In this document: one piece after another, positions 8,306-16,544 of the stretch
Layout of the letters: every line of letters starts with the position of its first letter
Numbering within the stretch: position 1 is the stretch's first letter
Origin: Microcoleus sp. bin38.metabat.b11b12b14.051
Lineage (GTDB): Bacteria > Cyanobacteriota > Cyanobacteriia > Cyanobacteriales > Microcoleaceae
NCBI RefSeq assembly: GCF_013299165.1
Contig: NZ_JAAFKD010000005.1
Coordinates: forward strand, 248,001 to 312,000
Reading direction: 5' to 3'
Length of the DNA stretch: 64,000 bases
Translations under genes and position numbers: made by a program
The notes under the pieces: model-generated
Databases searched by the model: none
Told to the model about the DNA's origin: nothing
What the model saw: the letters and a program-made list of their open reading frames with translations, nothing else

Positions 8306-9394
8306 GTGGGTTTGGATATTATTTCTCTGTTTTCCGGTTGTGGCGGGTTGGATTTGGGTTTTCGCTTGGCTGGGTTTAATCCGGTTTGGGCGAATGAATA
8401 CGATAAGTCTATTTGGGATACTTATCAATTTAACCATCCTGACACTATTTTAAATAAAAGAGATATCATAAAAATTAATTCTGATGAAATTCCTGACTGT
8501 GTTGGGATTATTGGCGGGCCTCCGTGTCAAAGTTGGAGTGCGGCGGGCGCAAAACGCGGGATTGATGATTCTCGGGGTCAGCTTTTTTGGGAGTATATCA
8601 GAATTGTACGGGACAAGCAGCCTTTGTTCTTTTTGGCTGAGAATGTTAGCGGTATTTTGGCTCCTAGAAATAAGGATGCTTTCACTTATATATTATCGCA
8701 GTTTGAGGAAATTGGGTATCGGGTTTCGTTTCAGTTGGTGAATGCTAAAAATTTTGGTGTACCGCAAGATAGGCAAAGGGTGATTGTTGTCGGTTATCGG
8801 CAGAATCTGGGTTTTGATTTTGAGTTTCCCGAACCTGGAACCGAGGTTTTGACACTGCAAGATGCGATTTTGGATTTGCAGGATATCGCCCCTATTGCCG
8901 TTAAAGGTAAAGTAGATAATTATCACAATTCTGTCGCGAATCACGAATGTGCAGATTTGGGTTTTTCGAGCATTTATATGTCGCGAAATCGAGTTAGAAG
9001 TTGGTGTGAACCTTCGTTTACAATTCAGGCAAGTGGCAGACACGCACCTCTGCACCCTCAAGCTAGTAAAATGATTTTAGTTGGCAAAGACAAGCGAATT
9101 TTCGATCCGAATTCGCCTCAGCCTTACCGTCGGCTTTCTGTGCGAGAATGTGCGAGAGTTCAGACTTTCCCGGATGATTTTATTTTCAAGTACAAGTATA
9201 TTGCTGACGGCTACAAAATGGTCGGTAATGCCGTACCTGTTAATTTGGCTAGAATGTTGGCGAAAAAGATTTATGCGGATATTTTGTGTAGGGGCGGTGC
9301 CCCGTGCCCGCCCCAGCCTTTTAGGAACAGCCTTCAATCGCCTCAACTTCAGGAATTTTACCAGAACGAAAGCGTTCTACCCGATTTTTGCTAG
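8306..9394 (+). CDS. DNA (cytosine-5-)-methyltransferase, solitary
   Basis: A 362-residue C5 methyltransferase with motif I (SLFSGCGGLDLGFRLAGF), catalytic motif IV (GGPPCQSWSAAG, Cys near residue 75), motif VI (LAENVSG), motif VIII (FGVPQDRQRVIVVG), a target-recognition region and motifs IX-X (RRLSVRECARVQTFPDDF ... VGNAVPVNLARMLA). The start is GTG at 8306. No restriction endonuclease is adjacent, so it is an orphan enzyme or part of a dispersed system; methylation of CGATCG-type sites by C5 enzymes is known in cyanobacteria, but the target cannot be read here. The last ~34 residues come from a GC palindrome at 9290 and then antisense to the next gene, so the natural C-terminus was probably lost. 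Confidence 0.93.
   Translation: MGLDIISLFSGCGGLDLGFRLAGFNPVWANEYDKSIWDTYQFNHPDTILNKRDIIKINSDEIPDCVGIIGGPPCQSWSAAGAKRGIDDSRGQLFWEYIRIVRDKQPLFFLAENVSGILAPRNKDAFTYILSQFEEIGYRVSFQLVNAKNFGVPQDRQRVIVVGYRQNLGFDFEFPEPGTEVLTLQDAILDLQDIAPIAVKGKVDNYHNSVANHECADLGFSSIYMSRNRVRSWCEPSFTIQASGRHAPLHPQASKMILVGKDKRIFDPNSPQPYRRLSVRECARVQTFPDDFIFKYKYIADGYKMVGNAVPVNLARMLAKKIYADILCRGGAPCPPQPFRNSLQSPQLQEFYQNESVLPDFC
9290..9315. repeat. GC-rich palindromic element in the 3' end of the methyltransferase gene
   Basis: AGGGGCGG and CCGCCCC arms enclose TGCCCCGTGC and form a stable hairpin. It coincides with the end of recognisable methyltransferase sequence. Confidence 0.6.
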
Positions 9395-9896
9395 TCTCAA
9401 AAATAATGCGGTAGTTTTTATCAGCAGCATCTTTAGGCACAAAAGTTAGATATTTACCGTTGTAAGGTGGGCGACTGCTATAAGGATGCCTAGTTACTTG
9501 GATTTGCCCTGGATACAGAGAAATAATCTGCTCTTCAGTATCTCCAATTTTAGCCCCTTTGATTGTAGTAATCCGCTTATTGCTAAAATTATCTACTCTA
9601 GCAATGCGACCTTTTGTCACCATAAAACTAATTCCCTTTGGCCCTGTTTGCAGATCAAAGTAGGAACAGAAATACTCATCACGACCACCACCACGGTTTA
9701 CTAACCTAACTCCAGCAGACCGCGATGCTTCATCAACAGTCATACCCACTCCAATCGGCCCGATTCCATCAAGCGCTAGTTTCGATCCTTCCGTTAGTTG
9801 GGCTTGACCGCTAGCTGATATTGCCCACGTAGAAACAATGACAATAGTGCCGATAAAGAAGGTCAAGAATTTTCTCAAACTATTTAATTGGGGCAT
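9321..9896 (-). CDS. Secreted protein of unknown function, island family A (copy 1)
   Basis: A 191-residue protein with a signal peptide (hydrophobic FLTFFIGTIVIVSTWAISASG, cleavage near ASGQA). The mature part starts with GIGPIGVGMTVDEASRSAGVRL, continues with FCSYFDL, MVTKGRIARVDN, KIGDTEEQIISLYPGQ and YRIIFETSKNRVERFRSGK, and ends at Cys-Ser. The repeated GMTVDEA / KIGDTEEQI phrasing suggests two copies of a small helix-strand motif. It is clearly paralogous to 15552-16112. It is the most downstream gene of a one-strand island of secreted proteins. Its 3' end overlaps the methyltransferase gene by 74 bases, convergent. Function not recognised. Confidence 0.8.
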   Translation of the reverse strand: MPQLNSLRKFLTFFIGTIVIVSTWAISASGQAQLTEGSKLALDGIGPIGVGMTVDEASRSAGVRLVNRGGGRDEYFCSYFDLQTGPKGISFMVTKGRIARVDNFSNKRITTIKGAKIGDTEEQIISLYPGQIQVTRHPYSSRPPYNGKYLTFVPKDAADKNYRIIFETSKNRVERFRSGKIPEVEAIEGCS

Positions 9897-9959
9897 AGCG
9901 ATAACTCATTTTTTTTTAGTATTTGACAGAATGATTGATATTTGGTAGCATCTGTCATT

Positions 9960-10376
9960 TCATCTATACCAGCATATTGATTTATCTTGTAATTGGACGC
10001 AGGTCATGGACGACTCATTCTTCACCTTCCGCATCTCTTCTTGAGAAATCCGTTTCAAGGTTGTGCGATGGCGATAATAGGTTACACCACAAACACCATC
10101 AATGCCAATATCTACGCAAGGTCTTCCTCCACGTCCTTGCAATCCCCACGCCATGTTTGTTTGTACGCCATCTTCCCAGCGTAAAGTGTTTCCTCCTCCT
10201 CCCATCCAAAAGACCGATTCATAGATACAGGTTTGCTTGAGTTCTAGGCGGTCTTCCCGAAAAAACCAACAGGGAACAGGTGTTGCCTCAACTTTCCCTG
10301 CACGTCCAGGGGCTACAAAAATGCCCATTGCTAAAATGGGTGATAAAATAGCGAAAATCTTCAGGTTTCTGTTCAT
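9960..10376 (-). CDS. Secreted Cys-containing protein of unknown function
   Basis: A 138-residue protein starting MNRNLKIFAILSPILAMG with a signal peptide ending near GRAGK. The mature part has about six Cys, a Gly-rich stretch (WMGGGGNTLRW), GRGGRPCVDIGIDGVCGV and a C-terminal MTCVQLQDKSICWYR, and is likely disulfide-bonded outside the cytoplasm. An in-frame ATG nine bases upstream is possible; longer upstream extensions lack signal-peptide character. It lies in the same direction as the other island genes but has no paralogue in the window. Function not recognised. Confidence 0.72.
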   Translation of the reverse strand: MNRNLKIFAILSPILAMGIFVAPGRAGKVEATPVPCWFFREDRLELKQTCIYESVFWMGGGGNTLRWEDGVQTNMAWGLQGRGGRPCVDIGIDGVCGVTYYRHRTTLKRISQEEMRKVKNESSMTCVQLQDKSICWYR

Positions 10377-10520
10377 AATTAACATTAATTTGACTAATAA
10401 TGTGTTGTGGCAGGCAATAAAAAATGTGTTCGACCCTTGCCTTAAATCATTGCTTAAGTTGTGCTTGTTGTAACATTGACCCAAAGTCGATCAATTCGAT
10501 TCTCTAATCTTTGAGTCCAG

Positions 10521-11120
10521 TTACTTAACAAAAGCAAATGAAGAGATTACTCTTTGGAAAACTCGTTCATCAATTGGGTTAATTGTATCCTTGTAACTAA
10601 ATGCAACAACAGTAATTTTGTACTTAGTATTAGGAGCAATGAAACTCGCTGTCAAAAAAGTATTTACGCCGTTTGTTGTGCTTTTTTTGACGTAAACTAC
10701 TGCTTTTTGATTGGCAATGGTTGTTGGTTTGATATTTTCTAATCGCTCATCTGCACGACTAAGTTCGGGAAGCAGGCGAGTGTCAGACTTGGCTTGCTCT
10801 ATGCTCACCGAGACCAATGAGGGATAACCATCACAACCTATTTGTCGATATTTTTTACAGCAAGCATTTAATTCCTGTTCGTTAGGGTTGTACAAAAGTA
10901 CGTGAGTTATATTATCGCTGCGACTTGTTTCGCTAGTATAATTCGCCGGAATATCAAACACAAATCCGAAATCTGGGTTTCTAATCTTTTTGCTTTCTCT
11001 GGCTGGATTGACAAACGCTCCTCTTTTACAAACTAGACGATTTTGTGCTTGAATTGGTAAGGATTCAACTCCTAAAATAGTCAAGCAAAATATTAAGCTA
11101 ATTACCGATGTTTTTTTCAT
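10521..11120 (-). CDS. Secreted protein of unknown function, island family B (copy 1)
   Basis: A 199-residue protein. The start at MKKTSVISLIF is chosen because GAGG lies about six bases upstream and it begins the signal peptide (cleavage near IQAQ). The mature part has CKRGAFVNPARESKKIR, FGFVFDIPANY, a Cys-rich NACCKKYRQIGC, SVSIEQA, LLPELSRADERLENI, QKAVVYVKKS and the C-terminal VFQRVISSFAFVK. Family B's second copy is at 14830-15501, sharing the KIR, PxNY, R(L)xPEL, ENI and ISSFAFV landmarks. It resembles the small one-domain proteins often annotated only as hypothetical in cyanobacteria. Periplasmic or secreted; role unknown. Confidence 0.8.
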   Translation of the reverse strand: MKKTSVISLIFCLTILGVESLPIQAQNRLVCKRGAFVNPARESKKIRNPDFGFVFDIPANYTSETSRSDNITHVLLYNPNEQELNACCKKYRQIGCDGYPSLVSVSIEQAKSDTRLLPELSRADERLENIKPTTIANQKAVVYVKKSTTNGVNTFLTASFIAPNTKYKITVVAFSYKDTINPIDERVFQRVISSFAFVK

Positions 11121-11127
11121 ATTTACC

Positions 11128-11718
11128 TCATTTATTTTGTTCAATTCTTCTTTTAGAACGCAGAATACGGCTGATTTGCTCGTCAGTCATAAAAGGAGCT
11201 GTTAAGCAATTAGCCCTAAAGCAACCAGTTCCCTTTTGAGTAACTCTAACTTGAGTATCATTGGCATATTGTAAACCAGAGTTCCCTTGATTCCAGAAAA
11301 ACAGAATTGCTCGGCCCGATTTTACATACCGATCTCCTTGAGTAACGTCAATTTCTCCAAGTCCAGTTTCTTTGACAGGTGGGTAGCTAGATAAACCTTG
11401 TTTGAGAATGTAAGCTGTGATAACGCTAGCTCCTTGATTGAAGTAAACGTAGCCATTCCTAAACTCAGGTGGTAGGTCGTAATCAACTTGAATATAGCGA
11501 CCACCGCCATTCTCTACAAATTGTTTCCAAGTTATAAGCTGAGGTTTTGGTTGTTGAGCAACTGTTTGCGATCGCCCATTTACCACATCAGAATTAGCTA
11601 TAACGGCATCATAAACTAGAGATTGATTAGCGATTGCAACAGATTCAGGTTCGGTTAATGCTCCAAATCCTAAAATTGTCAAAGTTGCTACTAAACCAAC
11701 AATTAATTTATTTCTCAT
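11128..11718 (-). CDS. Secreted protein of unknown function, island family C (copy 1)
   Basis: A 196-residue protein beginning MRNKLIVGLVATLTILGF with a signal peptide. A purine-rich AAGGAAGGAAAAAG stands upstream of this ATG. The mature protein contains QPKPQLITWKQFVENGGGRY, VDYDLPPEFRNGYVYF, ILKQGLSSYPP, EIDVTQGDRYVKSGRAI and the end FMTDEQISRILRSKRRI. It is paralogous to 17327-17899, with almost the same QPKPQLITWKQF block. It stops seven bases before the family B start, so the genes are probably co-transcribed. Function not recognised. Confidence 0.8.
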   Translation of the reverse strand: MRNKLIVGLVATLTILGFGALTEPESVAIANQSLVYDAVIANSDVVNGRSQTVAQQPKPQLITWKQFVENGGGRYIQVDYDLPPEFRNGYVYFNQGASVITAYILKQGLSSYPPVKETGLGEIDVTQGDRYVKSGRAILFFWNQGNSGLQYANDTQVRVTQKGTGCFRANCLTAPFMTDEQISRILRSKRRIEQNK

Positions 11719-11741
11719 GAACTTTTTCCTTCCTTTTTTCA

Positions 11742-12434
11742 TTATTTTGCACTGGTAATCGGAGACTCATTAGCCATTGAAATAGCGAGGTCAATCATTG
11801 CTGATTTATCGCGTTGTGATACAACATTGCGAATGCTGTCGAATCCGCCCTTCTGAGTTGCTCGATAATCTAAACCGTCTTGCTTCCAGATTACACTCAG
11901 TGAAGGTGGAGTAGAAGCGCCTCCCGAATTTTGCACGATGAAAAGACCCTTAATTCCTTGCTTTAAAGTGATAGGTGTCCTCTCTAATACTGCCATCTCT
12001 GAGCGGATTAATTCTTGTTTATCTGATTCTGTCCAATTTTCATAACCGCGCTGTCTAATTACGTTAAGTCTTTCCAGTTCCTTCAGGGAAAGAATTGGTT
12101 TGGAACGCAAACGATTAGCGTAAGCAGAATCTTGACCGACCGCAATAACTCCCAATTGACAAGCTCTAGCCGTGCAGTTTGGCTGTGAATTTAAGAAGAC
12201 GGCAAACTCTCCGGGAATAGTTGTCGCAACTTGTGAGTAAAGTGGATTGTCGCTGAGATTAACGGCTGAAGGCAAGCGCATTACCCATCCTCTAGGAAGC
12301 TGGTTTTGGATTTCTCTAAGAATTGGTCTAAACATAGGTGCTGGTTCAGCATTTGCAGATTGGGGTTTTATGAAAGCTCCAATCCCTAAGATTGCCAAGG
12401 TTGCCATTAAACTAAGAATCGAGATCCCTTTCAT
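11742..12434 (-). CDS. Secreted protein of unknown function
   Basis: A 230-residue protein with the island-type leader MKGISILSLMATLAILGIG and likely cleavage after SANA. The mature part begins MFRPILREIQNQLPRGWVMRLPS and has FAVFLNSQPNCTARACQLGV, KPILSLKELERLNVIRQRG, LERTPITLKQGIKGLFIVQNSGG and IWKQDGLDYRATQKGG. Two Cys could form a disulfide. No homologue lies elsewhere in the window and I do not recognise a domain. The stop is 24 bases before the next gene's start on the same strand, which suggests an operon. Confidence 0.78.
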   Translation of the reverse strand: MKGISILSLMATLAILGIGAFIKPQSANAEPAPMFRPILREIQNQLPRGWVMRLPSAVNLSDNPLYSQVATTIPGEFAVFLNSQPNCTARACQLGVIAVGQDSAYANRLRSKPILSLKELERLNVIRQRGYENWTESDKQELIRSEMAVLERTPITLKQGIKGLFIVQNSGGASTPPSLSVIWKQDGLDYRATQKGGFDSIRNVVSQRDKSAMIDLAISMANESPITSAK

Positions 12435-12458
12435 TTGTTTTCCTCATTAACTAAAAAT

Positions 12459-13304
12459 CTATTTACGTTCAATACGCTGTTGAATTTGTGCTGTTTCTGG
12501 CGTTGCACGAAATGACTCACCATTAAATAAAAATATCAATTGATTGAAAGTAGGATTGGGAAGGTTAGAATCATATCTAAGCTGTAATCCAGAGGGTTTA
12601 GTAGCTAATTTTGCTTCTCTTACTCTGATAGTCAAATCTGGACGACCGTCTTTATTAATGTCCTGTGCTGTCCAGTCTTCAATCCGCATTTCATAAAATG
12701 GAGGTTTGTAAGCAGCAGTGTTAGAAATTAGGTCGATCAACTTAGTTTTTTTTGTTTCAGATGAACCAATTTGTATAGCATCTAGCCAATCATAAGATTG
12801 TCCCATTTGTGCATAGTAGCCCTGGCATACGAGTAAGTCTCCACCGTTCTTACTAGGAAATTTGAGGCAGTTATTCGATCGCAATCCCGATTCATATCGC
12901 AACGCTGACCACCCTTGACTCGAACGTCGCAGCAATACGCTACCTCCATAATTACTAGAGTGTGGCTCGCAGCCATAAAAATCAGCTAAAGCCTCGCGAG
13001 TACCAGATTGAGTAAAACTGCCATACACAACTTTTTCAAGACTAAACGGTTCTTGGCTTAAAAAACCTCTATTACTTCCCACTCCAGTAAATGAAGGACA
13101 GCCTTTGCAAGCTAATTTACCTTTGCGATCGCTATTCGCAAATATCTTATCTCTATCGCAAATGGCTTGGAGTATTGCTCTTGACTCTTGTTGAGATGGA
13201 CTAACAGTATCTTTCTTTGATTCAACAGCTAGTGATTGTGTGAAAATACTTTGAGATATTACTGTTAAACTTACTATCAAACTCAGAATCGATCGCCCTT
13301 TCAT
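12459..13304 (-). CDS. Secreted VCBS/EF-like motif protein of unknown function
   Basis: A 281-residue protein with the leader MKGRSILSLIVSLTVISQS and a GAGG just before the ATG. The mature part has a CKGCP pair, YGSFTQSGTREALADFYGCEPHSS, GGSVLLRRSSQGWSALRYESGL, LLVCQGYYAQMG and the calcium-loop-like DINKDGRPDLTIRVREA near residue 215, as in VCBS or EF-hand repeats. This pattern resembles proteins that read out a numeric property of a surface, but no enzyme motif is seen. It ends in TPETAQIQQRIERK. Secreted or periplasmic; function unknown. Confidence 0.78.
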   Translation of the reverse strand: MKGRSILSLIVSLTVISQSIFTQSLAVESKKDTVSPSQQESRAILQAICDRDKIFANSDRKGKLACKGCPSFTGVGSNRGFLSQEPFSLEKVVYGSFTQSGTREALADFYGCEPHSSNYGGSVLLRRSSQGWSALRYESGLRSNNCLKFPSKNGGDLLVCQGYYAQMGQSYDWLDAIQIGSSETKKTKLIDLISNTAAYKPPFYEMRIEDWTAQDINKDGRPDLTIRVREAKLATKPSGLQLRYDSNLPNPTFNQLIFLFNGESFRATPETAQIQQRIERK

Positions 13305-13413
13305 ATTTTCCTCTGTGTTTGCTAAAATACCTTGTTTATCCGTGAAGCGGATCTATCCGGTATGGAATCGCCCTGTCCATCTTTGTTGAGTTGAAAAGAA
13401 CTATCGACCCATA

Positions 13414-14121
13414 TCACCTATTGCCTGGTTTACAGTTTGGGTTGTTCTTTGTGGGAGATACCCCATTTCCACTTCGTAGCTGCGTGTACCTAGAAGATTC
13501 ACACACCACCACATTTCGCTCTGGATTTGCAGCAGCAATGCGAAGGTCTACTAAATATGTGATTACACTAACGCCCAAACCATTTCCATTTCGGATACTT
13601 ACATAGAAAAAACCATTGGTTTTGTTGTCTTTTTTAACGTCGTCGATGAATTGGTACTGAGAAGTATTAATATTTACTACTTTGACATTAACAAATCTTG
13701 GTTGGGATAGCTTTAATTTTCCAGCACCGTCTGGCGCTCTAACTCTAGTTAGCCAATAACTTTGATTCCCAACTTTGAAATCTAAAATTGATTCGACATC
13801 GTAACCTGCAAATAACATTTGACTGCCATCCCATAAAAAAACACCATCAATCGGTCTATCAATCTGGGTATCACTGTTCTGAGTAGATCGTTGGATAGCT
13901 TCTTTAAATGGACTTTGTAACATAACTTCTCTGGGAACTCGTAACACCTTTTCACCTGTGCTGAGTCTTCCAATCTCAAATGGTTTAAATTGATTGATGT
14001 TCTGAGCTACTTGAGAGGTTCTCTCTTCTTGCTTGGGCTGAGGTTGTGCACATATTGGTGCATAGCTGACAGTCAAGACGGTCAAGGTTGTCATTAGACT
14101 AAGAATCGATCGCGCTTTCAT
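13414..14121 (-). CDS. Secreted protein of unknown function
   Basis: A 235-residue protein with the island leader MKARSILSLMTTLTVLTVS and cleavage near ICAQ. The start at 14121 begins the conserved leader; a longer start at 14136 is in frame. The mature part has STGEKVLRVPREVMLQ, GVFLWDGSQMLFAGYDVES, WLTRVRAPDGAGKLKLSQPRF and GFFYVSIRNGNGLGVSVITY, and a late Cys pair. It looks beta-rich. No paralogue in the window and no domain recognised. Confidence 0.77.
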   Translation of the reverse strand: MKARSILSLMTTLTVLTVSYAPICAQPQPKQEERTSQVAQNINQFKPFEIGRLSTGEKVLRVPREVMLQSPFKEAIQRSTQNSDTQIDRPIDGVFLWDGSQMLFAGYDVESILDFKVGNQSYWLTRVRAPDGAGKLKLSQPRFVNVKVVNINTSQYQFIDDVKKDNKTNGFFYVSIRNGNGLGVSVITYLVDLRIAAANPERNVVVCESSRYTQLRSGNGVSPTKNNPNCKPGNR

Positions 14122-14166
14122 GATTTTTCCTCTCATTTTTTAGTTAATTGGTTCAGCAAGCTTAAT

Positions 14167-14805
14167 CTATCGTTGGTCTGGCAAATAAGCGGTACAGCCA
14201 GCCGCATTAAACTTTTGAATAATCTCCTGCTTTGCCCAATCAGGCAAGAGAGTTATATTGATTCCAGGGATATATGTAAGACTAGGAGCTTTCAATGAAC
14301 CTGTCAAAACATAACCATAAACTCTTGCTTGGTCTGGGTGAACATATGTATCTCCCAAATAATCTCCTTTTATGATAAATACATGATTGTTACTGGTACG
14401 GATTGTTCCATTAGATACGGAACCAACTGTAAATAATACACCGTAAGATTCTGCTGTATTTCCCCTTTCACCAGTAAGAAAAGTATCAATGATACAAACG
14501 CGACCTTTGGTATTTGAAGGATAAATGAATTTCCCTTCTTCTAATGCCCTATATGCACCCAAAAAAGGTGCTACACCTGGATCTGCTTTCGACCAAGCAG
14601 CTCTGAGAGTTCTCAACTGGTCAATTTCTGAAGTATTTTTTCGTGAAATCGAGCCCGAAGATTGAATTTGCTTTTCAAAATCTAGTTTCAGTTTCCTAAG
14701 TTCCACATCTGTGGGATATCGCAAAGATTCTGCAAATACTGCTAAGGAACCAGTCGCCAAAATTGCGAAGCTGACTATTAAACTAACAATCGATCGTCCT
14801 TTCAT
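14167..14805 (-). CDS. Secreted protein of unknown function
   Basis: A 212-residue protein with the island leader MKGRSIVSLIVSFAILATG and cleavage near VFAES. AGGAG lies five bases before the second of two consecutive ATG codons, which decides the start at 14805. The mature part opens with a likely helical segment (DVELRKLKLDFEKQIQ), then LRTLRAAWSKADPGVAPFLGAYRA, KGRVCIIDTFLTGERGNTAESYG and NNHVFIIKGDYLGDTYVHPDQARVYG. Only two Cys. Not recognised. Confidence 0.77.
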   Translation of the reverse strand: MKGRSIVSLIVSFAILATGSLAVFAESLRYPTDVELRKLKLDFEKQIQSSGSISRKNTSEIDQLRTLRAAWSKADPGVAPFLGAYRALEEGKFIYPSNTKGRVCIIDTFLTGERGNTAESYGVLFTVGSVSNGTIRTSNNHVFIIKGDYLGDTYVHPDQARVYGYVLTGSLKAPSLTYIPGINITLLPDWAKQEIIQKFNAAGCTAYLPDQR

Positions 14806-14829
14806 CATTTCTCCTATTCTTCGATCCAA

Positions 14830-15501
14830 TTATCTCACAAAAGCAAATGATGAAATTACTATGTCAAACACTTTCTCTTCAACAGAACCACTAATGTTTT
14901 CTCCTGGGGCGTTAATAATAGAAATAGTAATCTTGTTTCGCCGATCAGGGGTAAGAAAGCTAGCTTGCAAATAAGTATCTGCCCTATCTATCTCTCCAAC
15001 TATACTATACTTAGTCATAGAGACGAAAGCTTTTTGCTTAGCAATAGTTATTTCTCTAATATTTTCTACTCTCAAAGTAGTTTCATTTAGTTCAGGAATG
15101 AGACGAGTTGCAGGTGTGGCTGGTTCTACTGTCACCAACACAGGTACAGCTCCATGACCGTAACCACGCAGCCGATTTCTTTTCCCGCATTCTAATAATT
15201 TTGTATCAGCAGGATTGTACGAAATTATCGATAAACGATTCCCATCCTGCCTCTTTTCAGTTCGATAGTTAGTGGGAATGTTGAAGGAAAACTGAAATTT
15301 ATCCTCTCTAATCTTTCTGGTTTCTTTAGCAGGAGCAACACTCTTGCCTCTTTCACATTGCTCTTGTCTCTGAGCCATTATTGACTCGCTCGGCGATGCC
15401 GCTGCCAACCCCATGCTGTGCTTTAATTCTGCCAAACATCCAACACCTAAAACTGTCAAAGTCACGGTGGCAATCACAAACTCTTTTGTTCTTTTTATCA
15501 T
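14830..15501 (-). CDS. Secreted protein of unknown function, island family B (copy 2)
   Basis: A 223-residue paralogue of 10521-11120. After a signal peptide (FVIATVTLTVLGVGCLAEL) the mature part shows CERGKSVAPAKETRKIR, FQFSFNIPTNYRTE, ATRLIPELNETTLRVENI, KQKAFVSMTKYS and the C-terminal VFDIVISSFAFVR, in the same order as copy 1. It begins 50 bases downstream of the family A copy. A and B thus occur twice in the island but in opposite relative order. Function unknown. Confidence 0.8.
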   Translation of the reverse strand: MIKRTKEFVIATVTLTVLGVGCLAELKHSMGLAAASPSESIMAQRQEQCERGKSVAPAKETRKIREDKFQFSFNIPTNYRTEKRQDGNRLSIISYNPADTKLLECGKRNRLRGYGHGAVPVLVTVEPATPATRLIPELNETTLRVENIREITIAKQKAFVSMTKYSIVGEIDRADTYLQASFLTPDRRNKITISIINAPGENISGSVEEKVFDIVISSFAFVR

Positions 15502-15551
15502 CTTTTTATCTAGTGTACAATTGATATCTCAAATACGAACTATTTGCCACA

Positions 15552-16112
15552 TTATGAACAACCTTCTATGTACTCAACTTGAGGAAGCTGACCCGACCTG
15601 AAACTTGTTACCCGATTGTTTTTTGTCTCAAATATTAAACGGTATTGGCTATCTCCTTTATCTTGCGGAACAAAAATTAAATTATTACCACGACCACCGA
15701 GCGGATTTTTGATGATTCTAATTTGTCTCGGATACGCCTTAATAATTTGCTCTTCAGTATCACCCACTTTTATTCCTTTAATAGTAGTGATTTGTTGATT
15801 GCTAATATCTACTCTGACAATGCGACTTTTTGTTACCATAAAGTTAATGCCTTGTGGCTGTCCTTGTAGCTTAAAATAGGAACAAAACTCTTCATTTGGA
15901 GGTGCATAGCTTTTTACTAATCTAACCCCAGCCGCCCGCGATGCTTCATCAACCGTCATTCCGACTCGTATCGGCCCGATTCCATCTAGCGCTAGTTTCG
16001 ATCGTTCTGTGAGTTGCACTTGAGCATTGACTGATATTGCCCACATAGAAACAATTACTGTTGTGGCAATGAATAAAGTGAATAATTTGGTGAAACTGTT
16101 TATTTTTGGCAT
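15552..16112 (-). CDS. Secreted protein of unknown function, island family A (copy 2)
   Basis: A 186-residue paralogue of 9321-9896, with LTERSKLALDGIGPIRVGMT, EFCSYFKLQGQPQGINFMV, TTIKGIKVGDTEEQIIKAYP, YRLIFETKNNRVTSFRSGQ and the same EGCS end. Its signal peptide (MPKINSFTKLFTLFIATTV...) is almost identical to that of the unrelated LprI-type neighbour at 16130-16531. It lies 17 bases downstream of that gene, so they are probably co-transcribed. Function unknown. Confidence 0.82.
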   Translation of the reverse strand: MPKINSFTKLFTLFIATTVIVSMWAISVNAQVQLTERSKLALDGIGPIRVGMTVDEASRAAGVRLVKSYAPPNEEFCSYFKLQGQPQGINFMVTKSRIVRVDISNQQITTIKGIKVGDTEEQIIKAYPRQIRIIKNPLGGRGNNLIFVPQDKGDSQYRLIFETKNNRVTSFRSGQLPQVEYIEGCS

Positions 16113-16129
16113 TGAGTGATATTCCTCGT

Positions 16130-16531
16130 TTATCTTTGTAAATATTTTTCTAATTCACCAGTACGCTGTTTGGTCATGCGTTCCCTGCATTCATTAAGAA
16201 AACCTCGATAACCCGTGCCCATGCGACTTCCATAAACTTCAAAATGGCAGTTATTTTCTTTCAACTGAATCCATCCTTTTTGTGCTTCGGAAAGTAGCGA
16301 TCGCTCTTCGCGACTCAATTTGGAAATTAGTTGTTGGTAAACCTCATTTAGCCGTCGATCGGCTGCTTCATACCTTAACCTTATGCACTCCTTAATCTCT
16401 AGGTTATTTTGATGAGGATTGTTACAATTAGGCTGTCGTTGAGCATTGACTGATGTTGCCCAGGTAGAAATAATGACTGCTGTGGCGATGAATAAGGTGA
16501 ATAATTTGGTGAAACTGTTTAACTTTGGCAT
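16130..16531 (-). CDS. LprI-type (DUF1311) secreted protein
   Basis: A 133-residue protein. The signal peptide MPKLNSFTKLFTLFIATAV ends near VNAQ. The mature part has the LprI/DUF1311 pattern: an N-terminal Cys, then IKECIRLRYEAADRRLNEVYQQLISKLS, SEAQKGWIQLKENNCHFE, and a C-terminal LNECRERMTKQRTGELEKYL, with four conserved Cys. Family members include the mycobacterial LprI lysozyme inhibitor, but most are uncharacterised; inhibition of a lysozyme is only a possibility here. A longer related gene lies 14 bases upstream on the same strand. Confidence 0.86.
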   Translation of the reverse strand: MPKLNSFTKLFTLFIATAVIISTWATSVNAQRQPNCNNPHQNNLEIKECIRLRYEAADRRLNEVYQQLISKLSREERSLLSEAQKGWIQLKENNCHFEVYGSRMGTGYRGFLNECRERMTKQRTGELEKYLQR

Positions 16532-16544
16532 TGATTGTTCTGGT

